NCBI GenBank assembly: GCA_963784195.1
Contig: CAWARA010000020.1
Coordinates: 248,001 to 312,000 of the forward strand
DNA length: 64,000 nucleotides
From: CAVQAH01 sp963784195
Lineage (GTDB): Bacteria > Acidobacteriota > Vicinamibacteria > Vicinamibacterales > 2-12-FULL-66-21
Direction of reading: 5' to 3'
Position 1 is the stretch's first letter. Each line of letters begins with the position of its first letter. Positions 1-7,761 of this stretch are shown here, in pieces. Below the pieces are notes generated by a model. That model was given only the letters and a program-made list of their open reading frames with translations, did no database searches and had not been told where the DNA came from. The translations under genes and the position numbers were made by a program.

Positions 1-910
1 GTGCCGAACGATCGCGCACGATGGCCAGATGCCGCTCGGCGATGGAGGCGCCGACGCCAAGCGGGTTGAGCAGCTTGAGCTGAACCCGGGTGGGTGCGTC
101 GAGCGTCGACTTCACGAACTGCTCGAGCGCTTCGAAACGGCTGGCTTCCCACCAGGCCGGCTCGCCCTGTTTGGCCTTGAAGGCGAGACGCGCGCTCACC
201 GGAAAGATCTCGGGGTTGAACCCGAGCAAAGTGCGGGCGCTATCGGCCACGAAGGTCCGCACCTGGTCGAGCTGCGCGTCGCTCTCGAGGATGTCGACCT
301 TGTTGATGACGACGACCACCTTCTTGCCCCAGCTTCTGACCTGCTCGAGGAAGGCGCGCTCGGTCTCGGTGAAGGGTCGGTCGGCCGAGGTGATGAAGAG
401 CACCAAATCCGATCGCGGCACGAACTCGTTGGTAATGCGCTCGTGCTCGCGGATGACGGCGTTGGTGCCCGGCGTGTCCACGATGTGAATCTCCCGAAGG
501 AGCGGCACCGGAGCACTGATGACGTGCAGAGCCGGCTCGCGAACCTGACGGTCGAGCGTGTCGCCGTATTGCAGTACGTTGATCTGCGCGGTCGTCGGCG
601 TCACACCTTCTTCGACGATACGCGTGCCAGCCAGCGCGTTGATGAACGCGCTCTTGCCGGAATTGAACTCGCCGACGACGACGAGCAGGAAAAACTCGTC
701 GAGCTGCTCAATCGAGCGATCCAGGGCAGACTGGTGCTCGGTCGAGGCGCCGAAGCGCACGAGGGCCGTGCGAAGGCGCGCCAGGACCTTTCGTTCCTCT
801 CGGAGGAGCTCTTCCTGTGCTTCATTGAGGATTTTCGTCAGCACCGCTGGGGCGAGTCTATCACCGGAGATTCGCGTGGGTCGCCTTCGCCTGGCAACGT
901 TCTTGAACAT
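1..910 (-). CDS. Dynamin-like GTPase, C-terminus beyond left edge
   Basis: About 303 residues are visible; the gene continues past the left edge. The start at 910 gives MFKNVARRRR. A basic, helical N-terminus (residues 1-70) leads into a GTPase domain: G1/P-loop GEFNSGKS at about 80-87, a switch-like threonine-rich segment around 104-108, G3 DTPG at 145-148 and G4 NKVD at 203-206. This spacing fits the bacterial dynamin-like/Era-related large GTPases (Dynamin_N family), which remodel or tether membranes. The helical stalk expected after the G domain begins near the edge. The gene is divergent from the adaptor gene at 928 with only 17 bp between the start codons. Family is clear; substrate and precise role are unknown. 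Confidence 0.8.
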   Translation of the reverse strand, partial: MFKNVARRRRPTRISGDRLAPAVLTKILNEAQEELLREERKVLARLRTALVRFGASTEHQSALDRSIEQLDEFFLLVVVGEFNSGKSAFINALAGTRIVEEGVTPTTAQINVLQYGDTLDRQVREPALHVISAPVPLLREIHIVDTPGTNAVIREHERITNEFVPRSDLVLFITSADRPFTETERAFLEQVRSWGKKVVVVINKVDILESDAQLDQVRTFVADSARTLLGFNPEIFPVSARLAFKAKQGEPAWWEASRFEALEQFVKSTLDAPTRVQLKLLNPLGVGASIAERHLAIVRDRSA

Positions 911-927
911 CAATTCAAGAGGTCAAA

Positions 928-2321
928 ATGAGTCGCCGATCTCTTGTGTTCGTGGCCGCTCTTGTCCCGGCTGCGCTCCTCCTGTTCATCGTCGTCGGTC
1001 ACTGGGGAAGAACGGCAGACGTTCGTGTCACCGTGGCGGATGTGACGAGCGGCCCAGTTGTTCGTCGCTTCATCTCAAACGGTACGTTCGTGCCAGCCAG
1101 GATCGTCGACACAGGGACGCAGGTGTCGGGAACCATTCGGTCGGTCGAAGTGGATTTCAATACACGGGTCCGAGCTGGTCAAGTGATCGCACGTCTGGAC
1201 CCTGCAGCCTTCGACACTGAAGTCGCGAAAGCGGCGGCCGGCGTGATGCAGCGTCAGGCAGATGTGGCGCGACTGACGACTGCTGCGAAAGATGCTCGCA
1301 CCAAGCTGACGCGCGCCGAAGCGCTCGCTGCGAAAGCCCTGATTCCAGCAACCGATCTCGAGGCAGCGCTCGTCGCCGCACGGCAGGCCGAATCCGAATT
1401 GAAGGCGCAGGAAGCCGAACTGCAGTCGCAGCGCGCCACGCTGCGCCTGGCGCAGGTCAATCGCGATCACGCGATTGTTCGTTCTCCGATCGATGGCGTC
1501 GTCGTGAATCGCGCGATCGAAGTCGGCCAGACGGTGGCGGCTTCGTTCGAGGCGCCCGTCCTCTTTACGATCGCGGACCTGAGCCGGATGCAGCTGCTTG
1601 CGGAGATCGACGAAGCCGACGTGAGCGGGGTGCAGCCCGGCACGAGCGTGACATTTGAGGTGGAGTCGTTAGGTGGACGACGTTTCAACGGCCGGGTGTC
1701 ACACGTTCGGCTGCAGCCGATCGTCGAGCCGGCGACGGCGGGCACGTCGGGTTCGTCATCATCAGCCATAGCCTCAAGCTCGCCCGCAACGTCGTCATCT
1801 CGCTCTGCAGCTACGACTTCGACACCCGCGACTTCGGGAGCTGCTGCCTCTCCGTCGTCATCCCAGTCCAGCAGACGACCAGCATGACGGCAGCCGGCAC
1901 GAATTCGATGCCGGGGCAATCGGGAACGACGGGCGCCACCGGGCAGGGCATCGTCTCCTATATCGCGGTCATCGATGTGGCGAACGCCGAACTTCAGCTT
2001 ACGCCCGGCAGCACGGCGATCGTCACAGTCGAGGGTTCCCGGCGAGGAGACGTCATCCGTATCCCGAACAGCGCGGTCACGTTTCGACCCACGCCCGAGA
2101 TGCTGCAGGCGCTCGGCCAGGACGAACCGCCGCTCGACAGGCCGGAGCCCTCATCGAAGGCAGGCAGCAACCGGCAGGTGCTCGTCTGGAAGTTCGAAAA
2201 CGGCCGATTCGTTGCCGTCGCTGTGCGAACGGGCCTCGCGGACGAGCACTGGACGGAGATGGTGAGTGGCGATCTCCGTACGGGTGATCGGCTTGTCACG
2301 AGCGCCGCTATGGGACGATAG
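928..2321 (+). CDS. MacA/HlyD-type efflux adaptor (frameshifted)
   Basis: Periplasmic adaptor (membrane fusion protein) of an efflux or export pump. The frame from 928 has an N-terminal membrane anchor (residues 6-25), a lipoyl/barrel-sandwich half (GTQVSGTIRSVEVDF, about 60-75), a coiled-coil hairpin rich in Ala/Glu/Gln (about 100-180), the second lipoyl half (IVRSPIDGVVVNR) and a beta-barrel start. It ends in a Ser/Thr-rich linker and stops at 1887. The remaining beta-barrel and membrane-proximal domain (SYIAVIDVANAELQL to the end) is read from 1884 in another frame. A MacA relative should read through, so a one-base deletion near 1870-1884 is inferred. No MacB ATPase or permease lies next to it; the neighbours are a GTPase and a desaturase. 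Confidence 0.8.
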
Positions 2322-2451
2322 CCGTCGGCCGCTGGCTCAGACCACGTTTCGTTCGCAGGACATCGGGATTCCGGCGTCCGTGAATTGAAAGCAGCATTGC
2401 TGGTCGGACGGATCGGGTCCGGGCAACCTGAGCGCTTGGTTCGGACTGGGG

Positions 2452-3537
2452 GTGTACAATCGAAGAACGGTGAAACAGCATCATTACTCGCAGCACGCCG
2501 TCGGCCTGCGCGCCGAGCTGGGGCGGGCCGTCTCACGCGAGCAGATGCGGGAATTCCACAAGAAATCGGCCGTCCGGCACCTGGCCGTCACCGTCCGCCA
2601 GTTCGCCATTCTCGGACTGGCCACCTGGGGACTCATCCATTTCGAGAACCCCCTGATCTGGGTGCCATTGGCGCTCGTCCAAGGCTTCACGATCTTCAAT
2701 TTCACCGTGTTACTCCACGAGGTGGTGCACCACACGGTCTTCCGTCGTCCGCACCAGGGTGCCGAACGCTTTCTCGGGCTGCTTTACGCCGTTCCCAGCG
2801 GCATCTCGGCCAGCCAGTTCACCCGCTGGCATCTCGATCATCACGCGGAGCTGGGATCGGATGAGGACGACCCGAAGCGCGCCCATCTGTCGCCGAAGAT
2901 CAACGCCCGCTGGTACAAGCTTTTGTACTGCACGCCCGCGCTGTTCCCGATCTACTTCCGAGCGGCGCGGCGCGAATCATCGACCTACCCGGCCGACCTT
3001 CAACGAACGATCAAATGGGAACGTCAGCTCGCGTTGTTCACGCACCTGACGGCGCTGGCGTCGATCTGGTACTTCTTCGGTTTCTACGCAGCGCTGCGCA
3101 CAAGCATCATTCCTGTCTTCTTCATCTTCCCGATCGCCTTCACGCTCAACCGCCTCGGCCAGCACTACGACATCGATCCCGACGATACGGCCAAGTGGGG
3201 CACGTTGATGAAGGGCCACTGGTTCTGGGATTTCGCCTACCTGAACTCGAACTACCACCTGGAACACCACTACTTCCCTGGCGTCCCGTTCTACCGTCTG
3301 CCCGCGCTGCAGCGGGCTCTCGTGCCGTTCTACAACGAGAAGCAGATGCGGTGGCAGAGTTACGGCCGGTTGCTCTACGGATGGTTCATCGAGAACCGCG
3401 CGCCGCATACGGACTGGTCGAAGGACGGGGGTTCAGGACGGGGGTTCACGACGGAGGTTCAGGACGAAGGTTCACACGTTGGTTCCCACGGGGGTTCACA
3501 CGTTGGTTCACACACGGGTTCACACGTTGGTTCATGA
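2452..3537 (+). CDS. Fatty acid desaturase, repeat-extended C-terminus
   Basis: Integral-membrane di-iron desaturase that introduces double bonds into acyl chains. All three histidine boxes are present: HEVVHH (residues 89-94), HLDHH (127-131) and HLEHH (269-273), with hydrophobic segments at about 50-85 and 195-232. The first codon is GTG at 2452; a second GTG at 2470 (VKQHHY) is an equally good start, and neither has a strong ribosome site. The last ~35 residues after the conserved domain are Gly/Ser/His-rich (repeats of GSHVGSH type). They are translated from the GGTTCA-type tandem repeat and are probably not functional. Its stop codon overlaps that of the convergent EamA gene inside one repeat unit. 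A TACAAT hexamer at 2455-2460 could be a -10 element. Confidence 0.85.
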   Translation: MYNRRTVKQHHYSQHAVGLRAELGRAVSREQMREFHKKSAVRHLAVTVRQFAILGLATWGLIHFENPLIWVPLALVQGFTIFNFTVLLHEVVHHTVFRRPHQGAERFLGLLYAVPSGISASQFTRWHLDHHAELGSDEDDPKRAHLSPKINARWYKLLYCTPALFPIYFRAARRESSTYPADLQRTIKWERQLALFTHLTALASIWYFFGFYAALRTSIIPVFFIFPIAFTLNRLGQHYDIDPDDTAKWGTLMKGHWFWDFAYLNSNYHLEHHYFPGVPFYRLPALQRALVPFYNEKQMRWQSYGRLLYGWFIENRAPHTDWSKDGGSGRGFTTEVQDEGSHVGSHGGSHVGSHTGSHVGS

Positions 3538-3560
3538 CGGGGGTTCGTCCTCGTTGCTGA
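3425..3560 (+). repeat. GGTTCA-type degenerate tandem array (copy 1)
   Basis: About ten units of 12-15 nt, each built around GGTTCA followed by a variable CACGTT or GGACGGGG segment. The array covers the end of the desaturase gene and the stop codons of both convergent genes. An inverted array of the same family lies at 3785-3860, so the two could pair. Confidence 0.85.
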
Positions 3561-4857
3561 ACTCGAACGTCAAGATTTCGGTAGCTTCAACTCTCAAACG
3601 GACTGGCCGCCCGTCAGCGTCTTTGACATCCGCATTCTCCTCGGGGCCGTCCGTGTCGAAGTACTTCAAACTCGACCCCAATTCCGGCTCGTTCCGAAGA
3701 ATCCAGACGTCACCGTCTTCCAGAAATGTGACGGTTATCGGATAGCGCGGCTGCCGCCTTTCAGCCGTCCTCGAGCGCACGGCAGCCCCGAACCCTCGTC
3801 CTGAACCTTCGTGTGAACCGTCGTGTGAACCCCCGTCTGAACCCCCGTCTGAACCAACCTTGACCCTCGTCAGCGCCACACCGATCAAAACAGCGCAGGC
3901 GCCTAGAACCTTCGGGGCGGCCAGCGGCTCCCCGAGAAAGACCACTGCGGTCAGCATCGCCACCAGCGGAATAAGATTCGAGTAGACGGACGTTCGCGCG
4001 CTACCGATTTGACGGACGGCTACATACCAGATCGTGTACGCGACACACAGCGCGAAGAGTCCGGAGTAGACGATCGCAGCCCACGTCCCAACACTGAGAC
4101 TGCTCCAGTGCACTTTGCGCAACGCCGGCCACGACACCGGTACATAGAGGCACGTACCGAGCGCCATCGAGATCCCGGTCACACCGACCGGCGAGTGCCG
4201 GATCATCAGGTGACCGGCGATGAGTGTGTACACTGCCCAACAAAGAACCGCGCCGAGCATCATCAGGTCGCCCGTCAGAGAGTGGTCGCTCATCGATGCA
4301 TCGCGGCCGACAACGATGTACAGGCCGGACATCGACAGAAGGGCACCGAGCCAATGAAAACGGCTGATGCGATCCTGGCCCATGACGGCCGACAGCAACG
4401 CGATCACGATGGGTGTCGCAGCGAGCAGCAGCGAGCTGTTCGCGACGCTCGTCCGTGCAAGTCCCCCGATGAACAGGTATTGATAGAGAAAATGCCCGAT
4501 CACACCGAGCCACGCAAGCGTGAGCCAGTCGCGCTGGGTGAATGGGATAGGCGTATAGAGAATGCTCGAGAGACTATTGGCCACAGCCGAATCGGCGCTC
4601 ACGCGCCAGCGGCGAACGCCGACGATGATCCCCAGGAATACGACCGACGCGATCGCCATGCGGCTGGCGTTGAACGCCTGCGGGTCGATCTCGCGGAACG
4701 CGGCTTTGACGATGGAGTAGTTCGTGCCCCAGATCAGGGTCATCAGGAGCAGGAGGGCGTCGAGAGAGGAAACCGTGGAAGCGGTTGGACCCCGAGCCGC
4801 GGGCCGGCCGCTTTCGCGGCCGGAAGCCTGGTCCCCGCTACTGTGGGCGCGACTCAA
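3532..4857 (-). CDS. EamA/DMT-family transporter with extra C-terminal domain
   Basis: Ten-helix drug/metabolite-superfamily permease with two EamA repeats: the first from LLLLMTLIWGTNYSIVKA (about residue 35), the second from LTGDLMMLGAVLCWAVY (about 200), the last helix ending near residue 333. The DMT superfamily exports amino acids, nucleosides or drugs; no substrate is evident here. Residues 336-360 are a Gly/Ser/Asp-rich linker encoded by the GGTTCA-type repeat. About 70 further residues (from PITVTFLEDGDVWILR) are acidic and beta-rich and unlike any transporter domain. The N-terminus overlaps the end of atpF by 20 nt, so it is probably cotranscribed with the F0 genes. The appended part may be a separate small protein fused by repeat expansion. 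Confidence 0.8.
   Translation of the reverse strand: MSRAHSSGDQASGRESGRPAARGPTASTVSSLDALLLLMTLIWGTNYSIVKAAFREIDPQAFNASRMAIASVVFLGIIVGVRRWRVSADSAVANSLSSILYTPIPFTQRDWLTLAWLGVIGHFLYQYLFIGGLARTSVANSSLLLAATPIVIALLSAVMGQDRISRFHWLGALLSMSGLYIVVGRDASMSDHSLTGDLMMLGAVLCWAVYTLIAGHLMIRHSPVGVTGISMALGTCLYVPVSWPALRKVHWSSLSVGTWAAIVYSGLFALCVAYTIWYVAVRQIGSARTSVYSNLIPLVAMLTAVVFLGEPLAAPKVLGACAVLIGVALTRVKVGSDGGSDGGSHDGSHEGSGRGFGAAVRSRTAERRQPRYPITVTFLEDGDVWILRNEPELGSSLKYFDTDGPEENADVKDADGRPVRLRVEATEILTFEFSNEDEPPS
3785..3860 (-). repeat. GGTTCA-type array, inverted copy (copy 2)
   Basis: Plus-strand TGAACCCCCGTCTGAACC-type units of 12-14 nt, the reverse complement of the array at 3425-3560. They lie inside the EamA reading frame and encode its Gly/Ser/Asp/His linker. 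Together with copy 1 they bracket the extra C-terminal domain (about 3561-3741). Confidence 0.8.
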
Positions 4858-5341
4858 CTTGCTTGAGCACCTCGTCGATGAGGGCCTCGTTCCCTTCCCT
4901 GGTCAGGTGACGCTGGACCAGTTTCGACGCGATCTGGATCGACAGGTCGACCGTTTCGCGGCGCAGCTGTTCGCGCGCACGCGCGCTCTCGAGCTGGATC
5001 TGACGCTCGGCGGCCGCGAGGATTGCGGCGGCCTCTTTCCGTGCGTCCTGCTTCAAGTCCGCGCGTAAGCGTTCGGCGTCGGCGCGGCTCGCCGAGATGA
5101 TCGTGCCTGCTTCGAGGCGCGCCTGGTTCGTCAGGTCGGCGGCCTCCTTGCGAAGGCGCTCGAACTCCTCCCGAGCCCGATCGGCGGCGTTGAGGGCGCC
5201 GGCAATCGTCTCCTTGCGCGCTTCGAGCGCCTGGAGCAGCGGCGTCCAGGCGAACTTCGCCAGCGCCGCCAGCAGCACGAGAAACGTCAAAATCGTCCAG
5301 ATGTACAGCCCCGGATCGGGCTGAACCAGCGGATTATTCAC
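4838..5341 (-). CDS. atpF: ATP synthase F0 subunit b
   Basis: Peripheral-stalk subunit of F1F0-ATP synthase that links the membrane sector to F1. The protein has 167 residues: one N-terminal membrane helix (LYIWTILTFLVLLAALAKFAW, about 12-32), then a long charged Ala/Glu/Arg-rich coiled coil (about 35-150) typical of subunit b. It starts with MNNPLVQPD. It follows atpE by about 47 nt and precedes the EamA gene, which overlaps its stop. Genes for F1 subunits (atpH, A, G, D, C), which usually follow atpF, are absent here, so F0 and F1 appear to be encoded separately. Confidence 0.92.
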   Translation of the reverse strand: MNNPLVQPDPGLYIWTILTFLVLLAALAKFAWTPLLQALEARKETIAGALNAADRAREEFERLRKEAADLTNQARLEAGTIISASRADAERLRADLKQDARKEAAAILAAAERQIQLESARAREQLRRETVDLSIQIASKLVQRHLTREGNEALIDEVLKQVESRPQ

Positions 5342-5388
5342 GGCAACAGTCCTTCCATTGCGCGCACCCGTGCGGAGTTTCCGGGCTC

Positions 5389-5613
5389 CTACTTCATCAG
5401 CACGACGAGGAGGATGAAGACTTCCGCGAGAATCGCCACGCCTTCGAGCAGGAACAGCGGGAGGTTCACCGCCGCGGTGATGCGGTCAGCCGCGCTGGGC
5501 TGCCGTGCCACGCCGTCCGCCGCTGCGGCCGCCAGCTTGCCGATACCGAGACCGGCGCCGATGACCACGAGACCGAGGCCCAGCGCCGCGCCGAAATAAT
5601 GAAGAAACTCCAT
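5389..5613 (-). CDS. atpE: ATP synthase F0 subunit c
   Basis: Rotor-ring proteolipid that carries ions through F0. The protein has 74 residues, the normal size: helix 1 is Gly/Ala-rich (GLGLVVIGAGLGIGKLAAAA), the polar loop has ARQPSA (about 36-41) and helix 2 has the ion-binding carboxylate in LLEGVAIL (Glu57). A second acidic residue, Glu64, sits seven residues further along the same helix, which is unusual for a c subunit. It lies between atpB and atpF in the normal order. Confidence 0.93.
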   Translation of the reverse strand: MEFLHYFGAALGLGLVVIGAGLGIGKLAAAAADGVARQPSAADRITAAVNLPLFLLEGVAILAEVFILLVVLMK

Positions 5614-5636
5614 CTAACGATCCTCCAGCGGAATGC

Positions 5637-6572
5637 TCAGTGATGAGCGTGAATGGCCATGCCGATGAACACGGCCGTGAGCAGTGCGAACACGTAAGCC
5701 TGGACGAGCACGACGACGATCTCCAGACCGGAAATCCCGACCGAGAGTGGTACCGAGAAGAGCAGGCCGACGCCGATGCCGGCCATCGCCGTGCCGGCAA
5801 TCTGCGTGAACAGGAACACGAACGACAACATCGCCAGAATGGCGATATGCCCGCCCGTCATATTGGCGGCAAGTCGCATCGTCAGTGCGAAGGGCCGGAC
5901 GAACATGCCCATGATCTCGATCGGAATCAGCAGGAAGTAGAGCGGCCAGGCGAGACCCTTCGGCGCGAGGTTGATCCAGTGCTGGACGAAGCCATGCGCC
6001 TTGGTGCCGGCAAGGATGATCGCGCCAAAGGTCATCGTCGCCAGGCCGGCGGTGACGTTATAGTTCGCGGTCGCGGTGCGTTCCGCCATGCAACACCTTG
6101 GCGATGAACGAGTCCGGGCTGCTGTGCAGGACGAAGCGATCGAGCAAGCCCAAGGACCTCGAAGATCGGGATCAGCCCGACGATGTTGGCGGTGAAAATG
6201 AACAGGAACAGCGTGAGGATGAGCGGCGTCCAGGTCCGCACCCACCTGCGGCCGACGGCCGGTTCGACCATCGTGTCGCGCACGAACTCGACGACCGCCT
6301 CGAGCACGTTCATCAGGCCGGTCGGCAGCAACCGCTGCTGGCGCACGTAACGGCGCACCGTCCAGCGTGACGATCGTGAACAGCACGATCGAGACGATCC
6401 ACAGCATCAGCACGTGCTTGGTCACCGAGAAATCGATGCCCATGATCTTCGGCAGGTGGATCAGCGGATGATCGATCGCGCTGTTCGACACGTGCTCGAT
6501 GATGACCTTGCCGGCGTCGAAGGTCTCTGCAGGCGCGGCCCCGGGTTCAGGGTGGTGTTGCGGCGTGAGCAT
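5637..6572 (-). CDS. atpB: ATP synthase F0 subunit a (three frameshifts)
   Basis: Membrane stator subunit that forms the ion half-channels against the c ring. The N-terminal part (MLTPQHHPEPG..., helix around VLMLWIVSIVLFTIVTL) and the C-terminal part (MRLAANMTGGHIAIL with the essential Arg, then the last helices and GMAIHAHH) are in the same frame. The middle is readable only in two other frames: RRYVRQQRLLPTGLMN to IFEVLGL, then LDRFVLHSSPDSFIAKVLHG. Three one-base insertions near 6363, 6145 and 6078 restore a normal subunit a of about 310 residues. Three insertions in an essential gene point to sequence error. It lies between atpI and atpE. Confidence 0.88.
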   Translation of the reverse strand: MLTPQHHPEPGAAPAETFDAGKVIIEHVSNSAIDHPLIHLPKIMGIDFSVTKHVLMLWIVSIVLFTIVTLDGAPLRAPAAVAADRPDERARGGRRVRARHDGRTGRRPQVGADLDAAHPHAVPVHFHRQHRRADPDLRGPWACSIASSCTAARTRSSPRCCMAERTATANYNVTAGLATMTFGAIILAGTKAHGFVQHWINLAPKGLAWPLYFLLIPIEIMGMFVRPFALTMRLAANMTGGHIAILAMLSFVFLFTQIAGTAMAGIGVGLLFSVPLSVGISGLEIVVVLVQAYVFALLTAVFIGMAIHAHH

Positions 6573-6595
6573 CGCTGAATCGGAGAATCAGGAAA

Positions 6596-6964
6596 TCAGA
6601 TGTTGGCGACGAACAACCGGCGCAGGTGCACCGCCTGAATGACGTGCAACACGATGAACGAAATCGCGAAGCCCGCCACGAACGGCACCGGCGTGACGAC
6701 GCGCAGTCCAAGCAGCACCGCCGTGTAGACGCCGAACACGAGCACCTTGGCCATCATGAGACCCACCATCGTCTGCGTCGTGCGCTCTGGCGCGGTGCGC
6801 TGCATGCGCTCGACGATGGTCCACGCGCCACACGCCGCGACCGCCGGCCCGGCGACGCCGAGCAGCACGTCGGGCGCACTGGCCGCGCCGGTCAGCGCCG
6901 TCACCGCCGTTGCGATGGCAGCGGCGGCAATCACGATCTGAAGAAGGGGGCTTAGCGCCGCCAT
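6596..6964 (-). CDS. atpI: ATP synthase subunit I-like membrane protein
   Basis: A protein of about 122 residues starting MAALSPLLQIV with four predicted membrane helices (about 5-24, 30-48, 68-90 and 94-112) and a basic C-terminus (VHLRRLFV). Position and size match the AtpI-type proteins that precede atpB and assist assembly of the c ring. Sequence similarity is not diagnostic by eye, so the name rests partly on context. The start overlaps the end of the upstream small AtpZ-like gene by 13 nt, suggesting translational coupling. Confidence 0.65.
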   Translation of the reverse strand: MAALSPLLQIVIAAAAIATAVTALTGAASAPDVLLGVAGPAVAACGAWTIVERMQRTAPERTTQTMVGLMMAKVLVFGVYTAVLLGLRVVTPVPFVAGFAISFIVLHVIQAVHLRRLFVANI

Positions 6965-7194
6965 ATCATTTTGGAGAGTTCGTAAAAACCGACGACAACG
7001 CCGAGCAGCAGCCCAATCACCAGCAGCCAGGGGGCGGTGTTCAGCCACCGGTCAGCGAAAAACCCCAGGGCGCCCAGGAGGCAAATCGCACCAATCAACC
7101 CGTAGCCTGCGGAGGCCGCTTCACCGGAACGCGATGCGTTCGCCTGGAACTCTCGTGTGTAACGACCGAGGAGCTTCCGGTTCTTCGCCGCCAT
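6952..7194 (-). CDS. AtpZ/AtpI-family small membrane protein
   Basis: About 80 residues. The start MAAKNRK at 7194 is preferred over the longer frame from 7257, which adds an Arg-rich extension. Two membrane helices (GYGLIGAICLLGALGFFADR and WLLVIGLLLGVVVGFYEL) separated by a short polar loop, ending in KMIWRR, match the F0F1-ATPase-subunit family (AtpZ, PF09527-like). These small proteins sit at the head of many atp operons and may act in assembly or Mg/Ca transport. It is the first gene after the promoter at 7277-7305. Confidence 0.75.
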   Translation of the reverse strand: MAAKNRKLLGRYTREFQANASRSGEAASAGYGLIGAICLLGALGFFADRWLNTAPWLLVIGLLLGVVVGFYELSKMIWRR

Positions 7195-7276
7195 GTTCGT
7201 TCCTGGGCCCAGCCGCAGCCTGCTCCGCACACCCCGCCTTGCTGAGGAGCGCGTCAAATCAAGCGAGTTCCCTAAT

Positions 7277-7305
7277 ATTATCGCCTACATTGTGAAAAGT
7301 TTCAC
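7277..7305 (-). promoter_or_regulatory. Candidate promoter of the F0 operon with a palindrome
   Basis: On the minus strand GTGAAA (plus 7300-7305) and GATAAT (plus 7277-7282) are separated by 17 bp, and the first gene of the F0 operon starts 83 bp downstream. The -35 element is half of an inverted repeat GTGAAA-AG-TTTCAC (7292-7305), which could be an operator. The surrounding 40 bp are AT-rich against a GC-rich background. Confidence 0.45.
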
Positions 7306-7761
7306 TTGTTTTTTCCGTGCGACGGGGCCCCACACACATGGATTCCCGGGCCGGTTGTGGGCTGGAGACTACTGAAATTCAGGGCAGGGGTCAACTGAGG
7401 CAGGACGGGGTTTACGGGGACGGAGGGGACGGAGGGAACGGAACGAGCTTTAACTCGGAGACTCGGAGAAACGGAGGTACGCGGAGTGGGACAGGTCAAG
7501 CGGCGCTGTGCAGCCGATGCCGCCGCGCGTGCGCGGCGAGCGATCGACCGACACCCCGAGGACACAAGCCGCGATTGATCGCCTGGGGCGGCTTGTGTCC
7601 TCGGGGTGTCGGTCGATCGCCCGGCCCGGCCGATGGCCGGGCCGGCATCGGCTCTGAACGCTGAAGTTCAGAGTGACCCTCCGTCCGTGTCTCCGTGTCT
7701 CCGTTTTTGAAGCTCGTTCCGTTCCCTCCGTCTCCTCCGTCGCCCGTCTCCGACATCGCGT
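7306..7761. repeat. Long multi-hairpin intergenic element
   Basis: No gene is credible in this 456-bp stretch between nuoN and the F0 promoter. It holds nested inverted repeats. The outer arms are 7415-7483 and 7678-7748, made of GACGGAGGG and CTCGGAGA-type short units. Inside, 7541-7572 and 7588-7619 form a perfect 32-bp inverted repeat with a 15-nt loop. 7621-7631 and 7635-7645 form a perfect 11-bp hairpin (GGCCGGGCCGG), and 7652-7659 with 7666-7673 a third. The whole could fold into one very stable structure and may end nuo transcription. The same outer-arm words occur at 60912-61070. Confidence 0.85.

Noticed and set aside
1884..2321. Separate small gene starting with an ATGA overlap after the adaptor
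   Set aside because: Its product is the missing C-terminal domain of the MacA/HlyD adaptor, so it is a frameshifted continuation, not a new gene.
3425..3560. CRISPR array
   Set aside because: Units are 12-15 nt, degenerate and without unique spacers, and no cas gene lies in the window.
7292..7316. Rho-independent terminator on the plus strand (GTGAAA/TTTCAC followed by a T-run)
   Set aside because: The stem is short and AT-rich and no plus-strand gene lies upstream. A promoter with a palindromic operator on the minus strand fits better.
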